A stretch of DNA of 64,000 nt from Phytopseudomonas flavescens (GTDB taxonomy: Bacteria; Pseudomonadota; Gammaproteobacteria; Pseudomonadales; Pseudomonadaceae). The DNA lies in assembly GCF_900100535.1 (NCBI RefSeq), contig NZ_FNDG01000014.1, positions 1 through 64,000 of the forward strand, in the 5' to 3' direction. This document shows positions 26,106 through 34,961 of this stretch, one piece after another (position 1 is the stretch's first letter; each line of letters opens with the position of its first letter). The translations under genes and the position numbers were made by a program. The notes under the pieces are model-generated. The model had not been told where the DNA came from and did no database searches. It was given only the letters and a program-made list of their open reading frames with translations.

Positions 26106-27674
26106 ATGCGTATTTCCACATCGCAAATGTACGCTTCGAGTATTTCAGGTTACTCGAAGGGCTATTCGGACATCACCAAGACCTACGAGCAGATCTCCAG
26201 CGGCAAGCGGGTCAACACGCCGGCGGACGATCCGGTCGGCGCATCTCGTCTGCTGCAGCTGGAGCAACAGCAGGGCCAGCTCACCCAGTACAGCGACAAC
26301 ATGAAGAGCGCGACCAACTCGCTGTCTCAGCAGGAAAGCACCCTGCAGTCGATGACCAACGTCTTGCAGCGGGCACGGGAGCTGTCCGTGCGTGCCGGCA
26401 GCGGCAGCCTGTCGAACGAGGATCGTACGTCCATCGCTCAGGAACTGGATCAGATCCAGGAGCAATTGCTGACCATGATGAACGGCAAGGACGCCAACGG
26501 ACAGTACCTGTTCGCTGGTGCCCAGAGCGCTACCCAGCCGTTCGTCAAGAATGCCGACGGCACCTACAGCTATCAGGGTGACCAGAACGCTCTGTCGCTG
26601 CAGGTCTCCAGCTCCATGAACCTGATCGTCAATGACAATGGCTGGAGTTCGTTCGAGAACGTTCCCAGCGTCAGCCGCACCACTTCCACGCTGACCGCCT
26701 CACCGGCCACCGGCCAGACGGCCTATGTGGGGCAGGGGCAGGTCAGCAGCGACAAGAACTACAAGGAATTCGTCTCGGGAGCACCCTACGCGCTGGAGCT
26801 CACCAGCGACAGCGAGTACATCATCTACAGCGCCGGCGATGCGACCAAGGCGGCGCTGAGCACGGGTACTTATGATTCCTCATCGTTGAGCTCCGACAAG
26901 GTGTCGTTCCGCGGCGTGGACTTCCAGCTCAATGTCTCGCTGGATGCCGAGAGTTCGGAAACGGCGGCGACGCAGTTGACCGGCCACGTCTTCGAATTGA
27001 ACGTGGCACCCGACAATTTCTCGGTCGCCGGCAACAGCAGTTCCAGCGCGAAGCTTTCCGGAGGCAGCGTGGCCGATCTGTCGGCCACCGGGGCGTACAA
27101 GACCACCTTCCCGGCCAATGGCGTCGTCATCCAGTTCAGCGACGACACCAATTATTCCGTCTATGCGCAGCCGCGCAAGGACGGCGATTCGCCCCTGGCC
27201 AGCGGCGCCCTGGACGGCAGCGGCACGCTCACCTATGCCGGCGTGTCCTTCGATGTCACCGGCACACCGGCCACCGGCGACAGCTTCAGCATCCGGGGCC
27301 GCTCTTCCAATACCCAGGGGGTGCTCGAAACCATCTCCACCCTGTCGTCGGCCCTGAAGGCGAGCAGCGACGGCAACGTGGCCGGGCAATATGCGCTCAG
27401 TGAAGCGGTGGCCGCGGGTATCAGCAACATCGACAACGCCATGAAACAGGTCGATGCGCTGCGTACCAATGTCGGCGCCCGGCTCAACACCATCGACACC
27501 CTGAGCACCGAAAACGAAAGCCTGTCGATCGCCAATGCCTCGACCCAGTCGAGCATTCGCGATACCGACATGTCGGCGGCCATCTCCACCCTGATGCTCC
27601 AGCAGACCAAGCTGGAGGCCGCCCAGGCAGCGTTTGCGCGGATCGGGCAGTTGAGTCTGTTCGATAAGCTCTGA
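26106..27674 (+). CDS. flgL: Hook-associated protein FlgL (HAP3)
   Basis: 522 residues, longer than the enteric FlgL (about 317). The extra length lies in the central domain, roughly residues 170-420. The N-terminus MRISTSQMYASSISGYSKG with ISSGKRVNTPADDPVGASRL and the flagellin-like C-terminus (DTDMSAAISTLMLQQTKLEA) are conserved. It is the last gene of flgFGHIJKL. The glycan island starts 187 bp later. Confidence 0.94.
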   Translation: MRISTSQMYASSISGYSKGYSDITKTYEQISSGKRVNTPADDPVGASRLLQLEQQQGQLTQYSDNMKSATNSLSQQESTLQSMTNVLQRARELSVRAGSGSLSNEDRTSIAQELDQIQEQLLTMMNGKDANGQYLFAGAQSATQPFVKNADGTYSYQGDQNALSLQVSSSMNLIVNDNGWSSFENVPSVSRTTSTLTASPATGQTAYVGQGQVSSDKNYKEFVSGAPYALELTSDSEYIIYSAGDATKAALSTGTYDSSSLSSDKVSFRGVDFQLNVSLDAESSETAATQLTGHVFELNVAPDNFSVAGNSSSSAKLSGGSVADLSATGAYKTTFPANGVVIQFSDDTNYSVYAQPRKDGDSPLASGALDGSGTLTYAGVSFDVTGTPATGDSFSIRGRSSNTQGVLETISTLSSALKASSDGNVAGQYALSEAVAAGISNIDNAMKQVDALRTNVGARLNTIDTLSTENESLSIANASTQSSIRDTDMSAAISTLMLQQTKLEAAQAAFARIGQLSLFDKL

Positions 27675-27690
27675 CCTTGACCACCGGCGT

Positions 27691-27719
27691 AGCGAGGGGT
27701 ATCGAAAGTACCCTTCGCT
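27691..27719. other. Hairpin between flgL and the sugar island
   Basis: An 11-bp stem (AGCGAGGGGTA / TACCCTTCGCT, one G-T pair) with a 7-nt loop lies 17 bp after flgL. There is no T run. It may be a partial terminator or attenuator limiting read-through of the flgF-L transcript into the island. No clear sigma-54 or sigma-28 promoter was found before rfbF. Confidence 0.45.
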
Positions 27720-27861
27720 CGCGGGAGCGGCGCCGGTCCGGACGAACAGGCATCGCCGGTTTTATCGCTGGAGTCGCTGCAGTCGCAATGGCAGAATCCT
27801 CGGCCTGGCGCGGGGTTACGGACTTTCCAGCGCTACAGATTCCGTTAAAGGCGAGACAGCG

Positions 27862-28632
27862 ATGAAAGTGGTTATCCTGGCAGGAGGGTTGGGTACTCGC
27901 ATCAGTGAAGAGTCCCACCTGCGGCCCAAGCCGATGATCGAGATAGGCGGCAAGCCGATCATCTGGCACATCATGAAGATCTACTCGCACTTTGGCATCA
28001 ACGACTTCGTGATCTGCCTGGGCTACAAGGGCTACGTGATCAAGGAGTATTTCGCCAACTATTTCCTGCACATGTCCGACGTGACCTTCGACATGGCGGA
28101 AAACCGCATGCACATCCACAACCGCCATGCCGAGCCCTGGCGCGTGACGTTGGTCGACACGGGCGAGAGCACGGCCACCGGCGGCCGGCTCAAGCGTGTT
28201 CGCGACTATATCGACGGGCAGACCTTCTGCCTGACCTATGGCGACGGCGTTGCCAACATCGACGTAGCCCAGTTGATCGCCTTTCATCGCCTGCACGGCA
28301 AGCTCGCCACGGTCACCGCCGTGCAACCCCCGGGCCGCTACGGCGCGCTGGACGTGCAGGGTGAGCGGGTGCGGGGCTTTCAGGAGAAACCCCAAGGCGA
28401 CGGCGGTTGGATAAACGGCGGCTTCTTCGTGTTGGAACCGGGGGTTTTCGATCATATCGACGGCGACGAAACGACCTGGGAATACGAGCCGATGCGCCAG
28501 CTTGCCGAGCAGGGGCAACTCATGAGCCACCTGCACCGGGGCTTCTGGCAACCAATGGACACCCTGCGTGACCGCGTGCTGCTCGAGGAGCGCTGGAAGA
28601 GCGGTCAGGCGGAGTGGCGGCTATGGGCGTAG
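27862..28632 (+). CDS. rfbF: Glucose-1-phosphate cytidylyltransferase RfbF
   Basis: 256 residues. The nucleotidyltransferase signature LAGGLGTRISEESHLRPKPM is followed by IGGKPIIWHIMKIYSHFGIN, diagnostic of RfbF/DdhA. It makes CDP-glucose from glucose-1-phosphate and CTP, the first step to CDP-3,6-dideoxyhexoses. It is the first gene of the island and overlaps rfbG by 10 bp. Its location between flgL and fliC, rather than in an O-antigen locus, points to flagellin glycan synthesis. Confidence 0.94.
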   Translation: MKVVILAGGLGTRISEESHLRPKPMIEIGGKPIIWHIMKIYSHFGINDFVICLGYKGYVIKEYFANYFLHMSDVTFDMAENRMHIHNRHAEPWRVTLVDTGESTATGGRLKRVRDYIDGQTFCLTYGDGVANIDVAQLIAFHRLHGKLATVTAVQPPGRYGALDVQGERVRGFQEKPQGDGGWINGGFFVLEPGVFDHIDGDETTWEYEPMRQLAEQGQLMSHLHRGFWQPMDTLRDRVLLEERWKSGQAEWRLWA

Positions 28633-29690
28633 AACCGGCTTTCTGGAGTGGGCGCCGGGTTTTCCTGACCGGGCACACCGGCTTCAAGGGCGGCTGGCTG
28701 GCACTCTGGCTGCAGCAACTGGGCGCCGAGGTATATGGCTATGCGCTACCCGCGGCCTCGGAGCCTTCCCTGTGGCAGCTCGCCCGTTTACAGGAAATGC
28801 TCCCGGGTACCTTCGCCGACATCCGTGACGGGCAACGCCTGGCCGATGCCATGGCGGCCTCGCGCCCGGAAGTGATATTGCACCTGGCGGCTCAGCCGCT
28901 GGTGCGCGAGTCGTACCGGACACCGGCCGAGACCTACGCGACCAACGTCATGGGCACGCTCAACCTGCTCGAGGCCGTGCGTCGTTGTGATTCGGTGCGC
29001 GCCGTCGTGGTGGTAACCACCGACAAGTGCTACGAGAACCGCGAGTGGTTCTGGCCCTACCGCGAGCAGGACAGCCTCGGCGGGCATGATCCCTACAGCA
29101 GCAGCAAGGCATGCGTGGAGTTGCTGTGTGCCTCGTGGCGCGAGTCCTTCCTGCGCCAGTCCGGTATCGGGCTGGCCACCGCAAGGGCCGGTAACGTGCT
29201 CGGTGGTGGCGACTGGTCGGCCGATCGCCTGGTGCCCGATATCCTGCGTGCCTGGCAGGCGGGCGAGCCGCTGATCTTGCGCTACCCGCAGGCCGTACGT
29301 CCCTGGCAACATGTGCTCGAGCCCCTGCACGGCTATCTGTGCCTGGCGCAGGCCTTGCTGGAGCAGGGCGATGCAGTCGCATCGGCCTGGAACTTCGGTC
29401 CCGATGTCGACGGTCTCGTCAGCGTCGCCGAGCTGGTCGAACGGCTCGCCCGGTACTGGTCCGGCAAGGCGGACTGGAGCATCGACGCCGCTGCACAGCC
29501 GCACGAGGCCGGCTTGCTTTCGCTGGACTCCACCAAGGCGCGTGCCGGGCTGGGCTGGCGACCGCGCTGGACCCTGGAACAGGCACTGGAACGAACGCTT
29601 CAATGGCACCACGCCTGGCAAGCGGGTGACGACATGCAGACATTCAGCCGCGCACAGATCGCGGCCTATCAAGGCGATGCCCATGAGTGA
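28623..29690 (+). CDS. rfbG: CDP-glucose 4,6-dehydratase RfbG
   Basis: 355 residues from ATG 28623, with GGAG 8 nt upstream; an upstream in-frame GTG at 28614 is less likely. The extended-SDR N-terminus is VFLTGHTGFKGGWLALWLQQ. The active site has YSSSK (YxxxK). ARAGNVLGGGDWSADRLVPD is typical of RfbG. It converts CDP-glucose into CDP-4-keto-6-deoxyglucose with bound NAD. It overlaps rfbH by 8 bp. Confidence 0.94.
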   Translation: MGVEPAFWSGRRVFLTGHTGFKGGWLALWLQQLGAEVYGYALPAASEPSLWQLARLQEMLPGTFADIRDGQRLADAMAASRPEVILHLAAQPLVRESYRTPAETYATNVMGTLNLLEAVRRCDSVRAVVVVTTDKCYENREWFWPYREQDSLGGHDPYSSSKACVELLCASWRESFLRQSGIGLATARAGNVLGGGDWSADRLVPDILRAWQAGEPLILRYPQAVRPWQHVLEPLHGYLCLAQALLEQGDAVASAWNFGPDVDGLVSVAELVERLARYWSGKADWSIDAAAQPHEAGLLSLDSTKARAGLGWRPRWTLEQALERTLQWHHAWQAGDDMQTFSRAQIAAYQGDAHE

Positions 29691-31005
29691 ACAGACGGCG
29701 CAGGAGTTACGCCAGCAGATCGTCGAGCTGGTGGAGCGCTACGCCAACCTGCAAATGGCTCCAGCGGCCTTCGAAGCCGGCCGCGATGCAGTTCCGCCGT
29801 CCGGTAAGGTGATCGGTGCGCCGGAGCTGCAATCGATGACCGAAGCCGTGCTCGACGGCTGGCTGACCACCGGACGTTTCAACCAGGCGTTCGAAAGGCG
29901 TCTGGCTCGCTACCTGGGGCGCCGCGGTGCGTTGACCATGAATTCGGGATCATCGGCCAACCTGGTGGCATTTTCCGCCCTGACTTCGCCGCGCCTGGGG
30001 GATCGGGCCATCCGCAAGGGTGACGAGGTGATCGGCGTGGCCGCGGGCTTCCCTACCACCGTGAACCCGATCTTGCAGTTCGGTGCGGTGCCAGTATTCG
30101 TCGACATCGAGCTGGGCACCTACAACATCGACCCGGCGCTGATCGAAGCGGCGATCGGTCCGCGAACCAAGGCCATCATGCTCGCGCACACGCTGGGCAA
30201 TCCGTTCAACCTCGGGGTCGTCCGTGAACTCTGCGACCGCTACGGGCTGTGGCTGATCGAGGATTGCTGCGATGCCCTGGGATCCACCTACCAGGGCCGC
30301 CAGGTGGGAAGTTTCGGCGATCTCGGGACGCTGAGCTTCTATCCGGCGCACCACATCACCATGGGCGAGGGGGGAGCGGTATTCACCGATTCGCCTCTGC
30401 TCCGGCGCATCGTCGAGTCCTTCCGTGACTGGGGGCGTGACTGCTACTGCGCGCCCGGCGAGGACAACACCTGCAGCAAGCGCTTCTGCTGGCAGCTGGG
30501 TGACCTGCCGGAAGGCTACGATCACAAATACACTTACTCGCACCTGGGCTACAACCTGAAGATCACCGACATGCAGGCGGCCTGCGCCCTGGCGCAGATG
30601 GATCGGCTGGAAAGCTTCATTAGCGCACGCAAGCGCAACTTCGCCTGGCTCAGCGAGCGCCTGGCCGGCTGCGCCGACCAGCTGATCCTGCCGCATGCCA
30701 CGCCGGGCAGCGATCCTTCCTGGTTTGGTTTTCCGCTCACCCTGCGCGATGGTTGCGGCGTCGAACGGCTCGAGCTGCTGCGCCACCTCGACGAACAGCG
30801 GGTCGGCACACGGTTGCTGTTCGCCGGTAACCTGACGCGCCAGCCGTACATGCAAGGGCTCGATTACCGGGTGTCCGGCCGCCTCGACGTGACCGACAAG
30901 ATCATGCGCGATACCTTCTGGATCGGCCTCTGGCCAGGTCTTTCCGAGGATCATCTGGAGCACGCCGCGCACAGCCTGGAAACGTACCTGCGGAGGCCGC
31001 GCTGA
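29683..31005 (+). CDS. rfbH: CDP-4-keto-6-deoxyglucose 3-dehydratase (E1) RfbH
   Basis: 440 residues of the PLP/PMP aminotransferase fold. The lysine that normally binds PLP is replaced by His223 in SFYPAHHITMGEGG, as in E1/RfbH dehydratases. The cysteines fit C196-X57-C254-X-C256-X7-C264 exactly, the [2Fe-2S] motif of E1. E1 removes the C3 hydroxyl with one-electron reduction by an E3 (RfbI/AscD-type) reductase, but no E3 gene is present here. ATG 29683 is preferred over 29677 by spacing to AAGG. The product should be a CDP-3,6-dideoxy-4-keto sugar. Confidence 0.93.
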   Translation: MSEQTAQELRQQIVELVERYANLQMAPAAFEAGRDAVPPSGKVIGAPELQSMTEAVLDGWLTTGRFNQAFERRLARYLGRRGALTMNSGSSANLVAFSALTSPRLGDRAIRKGDEVIGVAAGFPTTVNPILQFGAVPVFVDIELGTYNIDPALIEAAIGPRTKAIMLAHTLGNPFNLGVVRELCDRYGLWLIEDCCDALGSTYQGRQVGSFGDLGTLSFYPAHHITMGEGGAVFTDSPLLRRIVESFRDWGRDCYCAPGEDNTCSKRFCWQLGDLPEGYDHKYTYSHLGYNLKITDMQAACALAQMDRLESFISARKRNFAWLSERLAGCADQLILPHATPGSDPSWFGFPLTLRDGCGVERLELLRHLDEQRVGTRLLFAGNLTRQPYMQGLDYRVSGRLDVTDKIMRDTFWIGLWPGLSEDHLEHAAHSLETYLRRPR

Positions 31006-31697
31006 TGCGTGCCTACGTACTCTGCGGCGGGTTTGGCACGCGCCTGCGCAGCGTGACGGACTCGCAGAAGGCGTTGGTGACGGTGCACGGCGAGCCTTTC
31101 CTGGCGCGCGTTCTGCGCCAACTGGCGAACGCGGGTGTCACCGAGGCAGTGCTGTGTGCCCATTACCGAGCGGATCAGGTTGCCGAGCAGCTTGCGGCAC
31201 TCTCTCGGCACGCAGGCATCGCCTTGACTCTGGTGGTGGAGTCGGCCCCGCTGGGCACGGGTGGCGCACTGCTCAACGCGCTGCACGAGCAGCCCGTGCG
31301 GCAGCGCTACCTGGTGTTGAATGCCGACACCTTCCTCGATGCGCAGGGCTATCGGCTGGCCATTCTCGGCCAGGCCAACACGCTGCTGGCCGTGCAGGTG
31401 GAAGACCGCAGCCGATATGGCAGCCTGCTGCGAAATGCCGAAGGCCATCTGCTCGCCTTGCAGGAGAAGGGGCTCGACGGCCAGGGCCTTGTCAACGCTG
31501 GCGTCTACGCTTTCACCCACGAGGCCTTCGCGGCCACTCCGGTTCACGCCTGTTCCATGGAGCAGGATCTGCTGCCCGCGTTGCTGGCGCGTCAGGTGGT
31601 GACCGTCGTCGAGTACACCGGCCGGTTCATCGACATAGGCACACCACAATCGCTCAGTCGATACGCCGACGACTACCAGATGGAGCCTGCACCATGA
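31005..31697 (+). CDS. HddC-like sugar-phosphate nucleotidyltransferase
   Basis: 230 residues. The start MRAYVLCGGFGTRLRSVTDS, followed by QKALVTVHGEPF, is a GT-A nucleotidyltransferase signature closest in pattern to D-glycero-D-manno-heptose-1-phosphate guanylyltransferases (HddC). The usual Pro before the conserved Lys is Gln. YLVLNADTF supplies the metal Asp. It overlaps both neighbours by 1-4 bp. The kinase-like gene downstream completes a kinase/nucleotidyltransferase pair, so a second nucleotide sugar besides the CDP-sugar is likely. Substrate and nucleotide are inferred, not shown. Confidence 0.8.
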   Translation: MRAYVLCGGFGTRLRSVTDSQKALVTVHGEPFLARVLRQLANAGVTEAVLCAHYRADQVAEQLAALSRHAGIALTLVVESAPLGTGGALLNALHEQPVRQRYLVLNADTFLDAQGYRLAILGQANTLLAVQVEDRSRYGSLLRNAEGHLLALQEKGLDGQGLVNAGVYAFTHEAFAATPVHACSMEQDLLPALLARQVVTVVEYTGRFIDIGTPQSLSRYADDYQMEPAP

Positions 31698-33058
31698 GCT
31701 TGCTTGTCCAGGCACTCAGTGTCGGCGAACGCCAGAGCATCCTCGATGCGGTTGAATGTATCGAAGCGGGCGACCTGCAGATCGCCTTCGTGGTGGACAG
31801 CGACCAGCGCCTGCTCGGCGTGGTAACCAACGGCGACGTGCGCCGCTATCTGCTGCAGGGCGGGCAGACCAACCTGCCGGTTACCGCCTGCATGAACCGC
31901 GATTTCCGTTCCGCGCGCAGCGGCGCCACGCGCGAGGAACTGCTGAAGATCTTCGACCTGGGCTACAACGCCATCCCCGGGGTGGACGATGACGGCCGCC
32001 TGGTGGAGGTCTATACCCGGCTGCTGGCGGCCAGTGCGGAAGTGCCGGTGCTGGCACGGGCCCGGGCACCGGTGCGGATGAGCTTCTGCGGTGGTGGCGC
32101 CGACCTGACCTACTTCTTCATCGATCATCCGGCGGTGGTGCTGAGCTGCACCGTCGGCCTCTACGCCCATGCCACCCTGGTGCCGCGCGACGATGGCTGC
32201 ATCCGCGTCTTCTCCGAGGACCTGGGCCGCGAGGAGTACTTCGACTCGCTGTCGGGCCTGTTGGCGGCTGGAGAGAAAAGCCTGCTGGCGACCATCGTCT
32301 CGGTGATCAAGCCCCGCTATGGTTTCGATCTCTACCTGCGTTCGGACTTCCCGGTGGGCTCCGGGCTCGGTGGCTCCTCCGCGGCCGCCATCGCCACCAT
32401 CGCCGCGTTCAACGAGTTGCGCCAGGATCGCTGGAGCACCTACGAGATCGCCGAGCTGGCCTTTCAGGCCGAGCGCCTGTGTTTCGGTATCGCCGGCGGC
32501 TGGCAGGACCAGTACGCCTCGGCGTTCGGCGGCTTCAACCTGATCGAGTTCGAGAACCAGCGCAACCTGGTGCACCCGATCCGCCTGGAGGAAGCCATCC
32601 ACAGCGAACTGGAGTCGTGCCTGGTGCTCTGCGACACCGGTATCTCCCATGACTCCGGTCAGTTGCACGAGCTGCAGCGCCGGGAGATGGAGGCCGAGAC
32701 GACGCAGATTGAGCTGCTCAGTGCCAGCGTCGCCCTTTGTCGACGCATGCACCGTCACCTGATTCGCGGCGAACTGCGTGACTTCGGCCTGTGCCTGGAC
32801 GAAGCCTGGCAGCTCAAGAAGCAATTCTCCTCGGCGATCAGCCACGATCGCCTCGACACCCTCTACGAGGCGGCCATCGCCGCCGGCGCGCTTGGCGGCA
32901 AGCTGCTCGGCGCAGGCGCTGGTGGCTTCTTTCTGTTCTACGTGCAACCGCAGCACCGACAGAGCGTGGTGCGTGCGGTGCGCGCGCTGGGCTGTCAGAC
33001 TCAGAACTTCCGCTTCGAATCCAGCGGCGTGACCTCATGGCGAACGAAAATCCAATGA
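31694..33058 (+). CDS. CBS pair fused to a GHMP sugar kinase (HddA-like)
   Basis: 454 residues from ATG 31694, overlapping the upstream stop (ATGA). Residues about 1-115 are two CBS motifs (IAFVVDSDQRLLGVVTNGDV; second one with GYNAIPGVDDDGRLVEV). Residues about 120-454 are a GHMP kinase: APVRMSFCGGGADLTYF, the ATP loop PVGSGLGGSSAAAIATI, and GAGAGGFFLFY near the C-terminus, most like D-glycero-D-manno-heptose-7-phosphate kinase (HddA). CBS modules are usually seen fused to nucleotidyltransferases in such pathways, so the attachment to the kinase is unusual. It suggests nucleotide-regulated activity. Confidence 0.85.
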   Translation: MSLLVQALSVGERQSILDAVECIEAGDLQIAFVVDSDQRLLGVVTNGDVRRYLLQGGQTNLPVTACMNRDFRSARSGATREELLKIFDLGYNAIPGVDDDGRLVEVYTRLLAASAEVPVLARARAPVRMSFCGGGADLTYFFIDHPAVVLSCTVGLYAHATLVPRDDGCIRVFSEDLGREEYFDSLSGLLAAGEKSLLATIVSVIKPRYGFDLYLRSDFPVGSGLGGSSAAAIATIAAFNELRQDRWSTYEIAELAFQAERLCFGIAGGWQDQYASAFGGFNLIEFENQRNLVHPIRLEEAIHSELESCLVLCDTGISHDSGQLHELQRREMEAETTQIELLSASVALCRRMHRHLIRGELRDFGLCLDEAWQLKKQFSSAISHDRLDTLYEAAIAAGALGGKLLGAGAGGFFLFYVQPQHRQSVVRAVRALGCQTQNFRFESSGVTSWRTKIQ

Positions 33059-34950
33059 CTGCATTCTCTATCGATGGCTTCGCCCTGGGCGGCGAGCGCG
33101 TCTACGTGATCGCCGAAGTCGGCAACAACCACAATGGCTCACTGGCGCTGGCGAAACAGCTGGTGGACGCTGCGATTGCGGCCGGAGCCGATTGCGTCAA
33201 GTTTCAGTTGCGCAATCGCGATGCCCTGTACCGTCGCAAGGCCGATGGCTCGCGCGCGGAGGATCTGGGGGTGGAGTACATCCAGGATCTTCTCGACAAG
33301 GTCGAACTGGGCCTCGACGAGCACCGCGAGGTGCGCAGCTACTGTGCGCAGAAGGGCATCACCTACCTGTGTACGCCATGGGACGAACCCAGTGTCGATG
33401 CCCTGGGCGACTTCGACGTGGCGGCTTTGAAGATCGCCTCGGCCGACCTGTGCAACCCGTACCAGATCGCCAAGGCGGCCAGTCTCGGTAAACCGCTGAT
33501 TCTGTCCACCGGCATGTCGTTCGAGCACGAGATCGTGCGCGCCATCGAGCAGCTGAATGGCCTCGGCGTGCCCTTCGCGCTGCTGCATTGCAACAGTGCC
33601 TACCCGGCGCCGGAGGCCGATATCCAGCTCGGTTACCTGCGCCGCCTGCAGGAGCTGCATGGCCTGGTCGGCTATTCCGGGCACGAGCGGGGCATCGCCA
33701 TCACGTTCGCTGCGGTTGCCCTGGGGGCCAGCCTGGTGGAGCGGCACATCACGCTGGACCGTGGCATGGAGGGGCCGGATCACCTGGCCAGCCTGGAGCC
33801 GCAAGAGTTTCGCCAACTGGTCGAGGGCATTCGCCAACTGGAACAGGCGCTACCCTGGAAAGGCCCGGGGCGCCACGCCAGCCAGGGCGAGCTGCTCAAC
33901 CGCGAAAACTTGGGCAAGAGCGTGATCGCCGCCCGTGACATTCCGCGCGGCACCCCCTTCGCGCCCTCCCTGCTGCGTGTCGCCAGCCCCGGCCAGGGCC
34001 TGCCGCCCTACCGCCTGGTGGAGTTGCTCGGCAAACCGGCCAGCCGCGATATCGCCCAGGGCGACTTCCTCTTCGACAGCGACCTCGACGAGCAGGCGGT
34101 CGAGGAAAAGCGGGCGTTCAGCCTGCCGATCCGCTGGGGGGTGCCGGTGCGCTATCACGATTTCCTCGACTACCGGCGGCGCATCGAGCCCGACCTGTTC
34201 GAGTTTCACCTGTCCTACCGGGACCTGGGTCTGCGCCCGCAGTCGTTCCTCGCCGAGGTCGGCTGCTCGCGCCTGGTGGTGCATGCCCCGGAGCTGTTCG
34301 AGAACAGCGAGTTGCTCGACCTGGCCGCGGACGATGCCAGCTACCGCCAGCGTTCCATCGACAACCTGCAGCGGGTGGTGGACGCCACCCTGCAGATCGG
34401 TGAGTTCTTCCCCAATGCCGACGCCCGGCTGATCGTCGCCAATATCGGCGGCTTCTCCGCCGACCAGCCACGTCCGCTGGCCCTGCGCCCGCAGTTGTAC
34501 GAGCGCTTCCACGAAGCCTGCATGCGTGTCGACTTCGCCGCTACCGAGCTGATCCCGCAGAACATGGCGCCATTTCCCTGGCACTTCGGCGGCCAGCGCC
34601 ACCAGAACATCTTCATGATGCCCGAGGAGCTGGTGGCCCAGGCCCGCGAACATGGCCTGCGCCTGTGCCTGGACCTGTCACACCTGCAGATGACCTGCTT
34701 ACACTTCGGCCTCGACTTCCAGGCCGCGCTGGCGCTGCTGCTGCCGCATTCGGCGCACCTGCACGTGGCCGATGCCCTGGGTGCCAACGGCGAGGGTGTG
34801 CTGATGGGCACCGGCGACATCGACTGGCCGGCGACCTGGGCGCAGGTTAGGCGGCATCCCGCGGTCAGCTTCATCCCCGAGGTGTGGCAGGGCCACAAGG
34901 ACCATGGCGCCGGATTCTGGTCCGCGCTGACCTATCTGCAATCATTATGA
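33055..34950 (+). CDS. NeuB-type synthase with SAF domain fused to a TIM-barrel isomerase-like domain
   Basis: 631 residues from ATG 33055 (ATGA overlap with the kinase stop); ATG 33037 is an alternative adding six residues. Residues about 10-260 are a NeuB family PEP-condensing domain (YVIAEVGNNHNGSLALAKQL; LHCNSAYPAPEADIQL; GYSGHERGIAITFAAV). Residues about 283-345 are the SAF domain (NLGKSVIAARDIPRGTPF). Residues about 365-631 resemble the xylose isomerase-like/AP-endonuclease-2 TIM barrel (LFEFHLSYRDL; CLDLSHLQMTC). NeuB enzymes make nonulosonic acids (sialic, legionaminic, pseudaminic). No CMP-sugar synthetase is present in the island, so the product is uncertain. Confidence 0.88.
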   Translation: MTAFSIDGFALGGERVYVIAEVGNNHNGSLALAKQLVDAAIAAGADCVKFQLRNRDALYRRKADGSRAEDLGVEYIQDLLDKVELGLDEHREVRSYCAQKGITYLCTPWDEPSVDALGDFDVAALKIASADLCNPYQIAKAASLGKPLILSTGMSFEHEIVRAIEQLNGLGVPFALLHCNSAYPAPEADIQLGYLRRLQELHGLVGYSGHERGIAITFAAVALGASLVERHITLDRGMEGPDHLASLEPQEFRQLVEGIRQLEQALPWKGPGRHASQGELLNRENLGKSVIAARDIPRGTPFAPSLLRVASPGQGLPPYRLVELLGKPASRDIAQGDFLFDSDLDEQAVEEKRAFSLPIRWGVPVRYHDFLDYRRRIEPDLFEFHLSYRDLGLRPQSFLAEVGCSRLVVHAPELFENSELLDLAADDASYRQRSIDNLQRVVDATLQIGEFFPNADARLIVANIGGFSADQPRPLALRPQLYERFHEACMRVDFAATELIPQNMAPFPWHFGGQRHQNIFMMPEELVAQAREHGLRLCLDLSHLQMTCLHFGLDFQAALALLLPHSAHLHVADALGANGEGVLMGTGDIDWPATWAQVRRHPAVSFIPEVWQGHKDHGAGFWSALTYLQSL

Positions 34951-34961
34951 GGAGTCCGACT

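Noticed and set aside
24466..26121. 551-residue minus-strand frame opposite flgK
   Set aside because: It is fully antisense to flgK, whose protein is clearly conserved; long antisense frames are common in high-GC genes. The same reasoning excludes the 694-residue frame at 36116-38200 and the 565-residue frame at 43733-45430.
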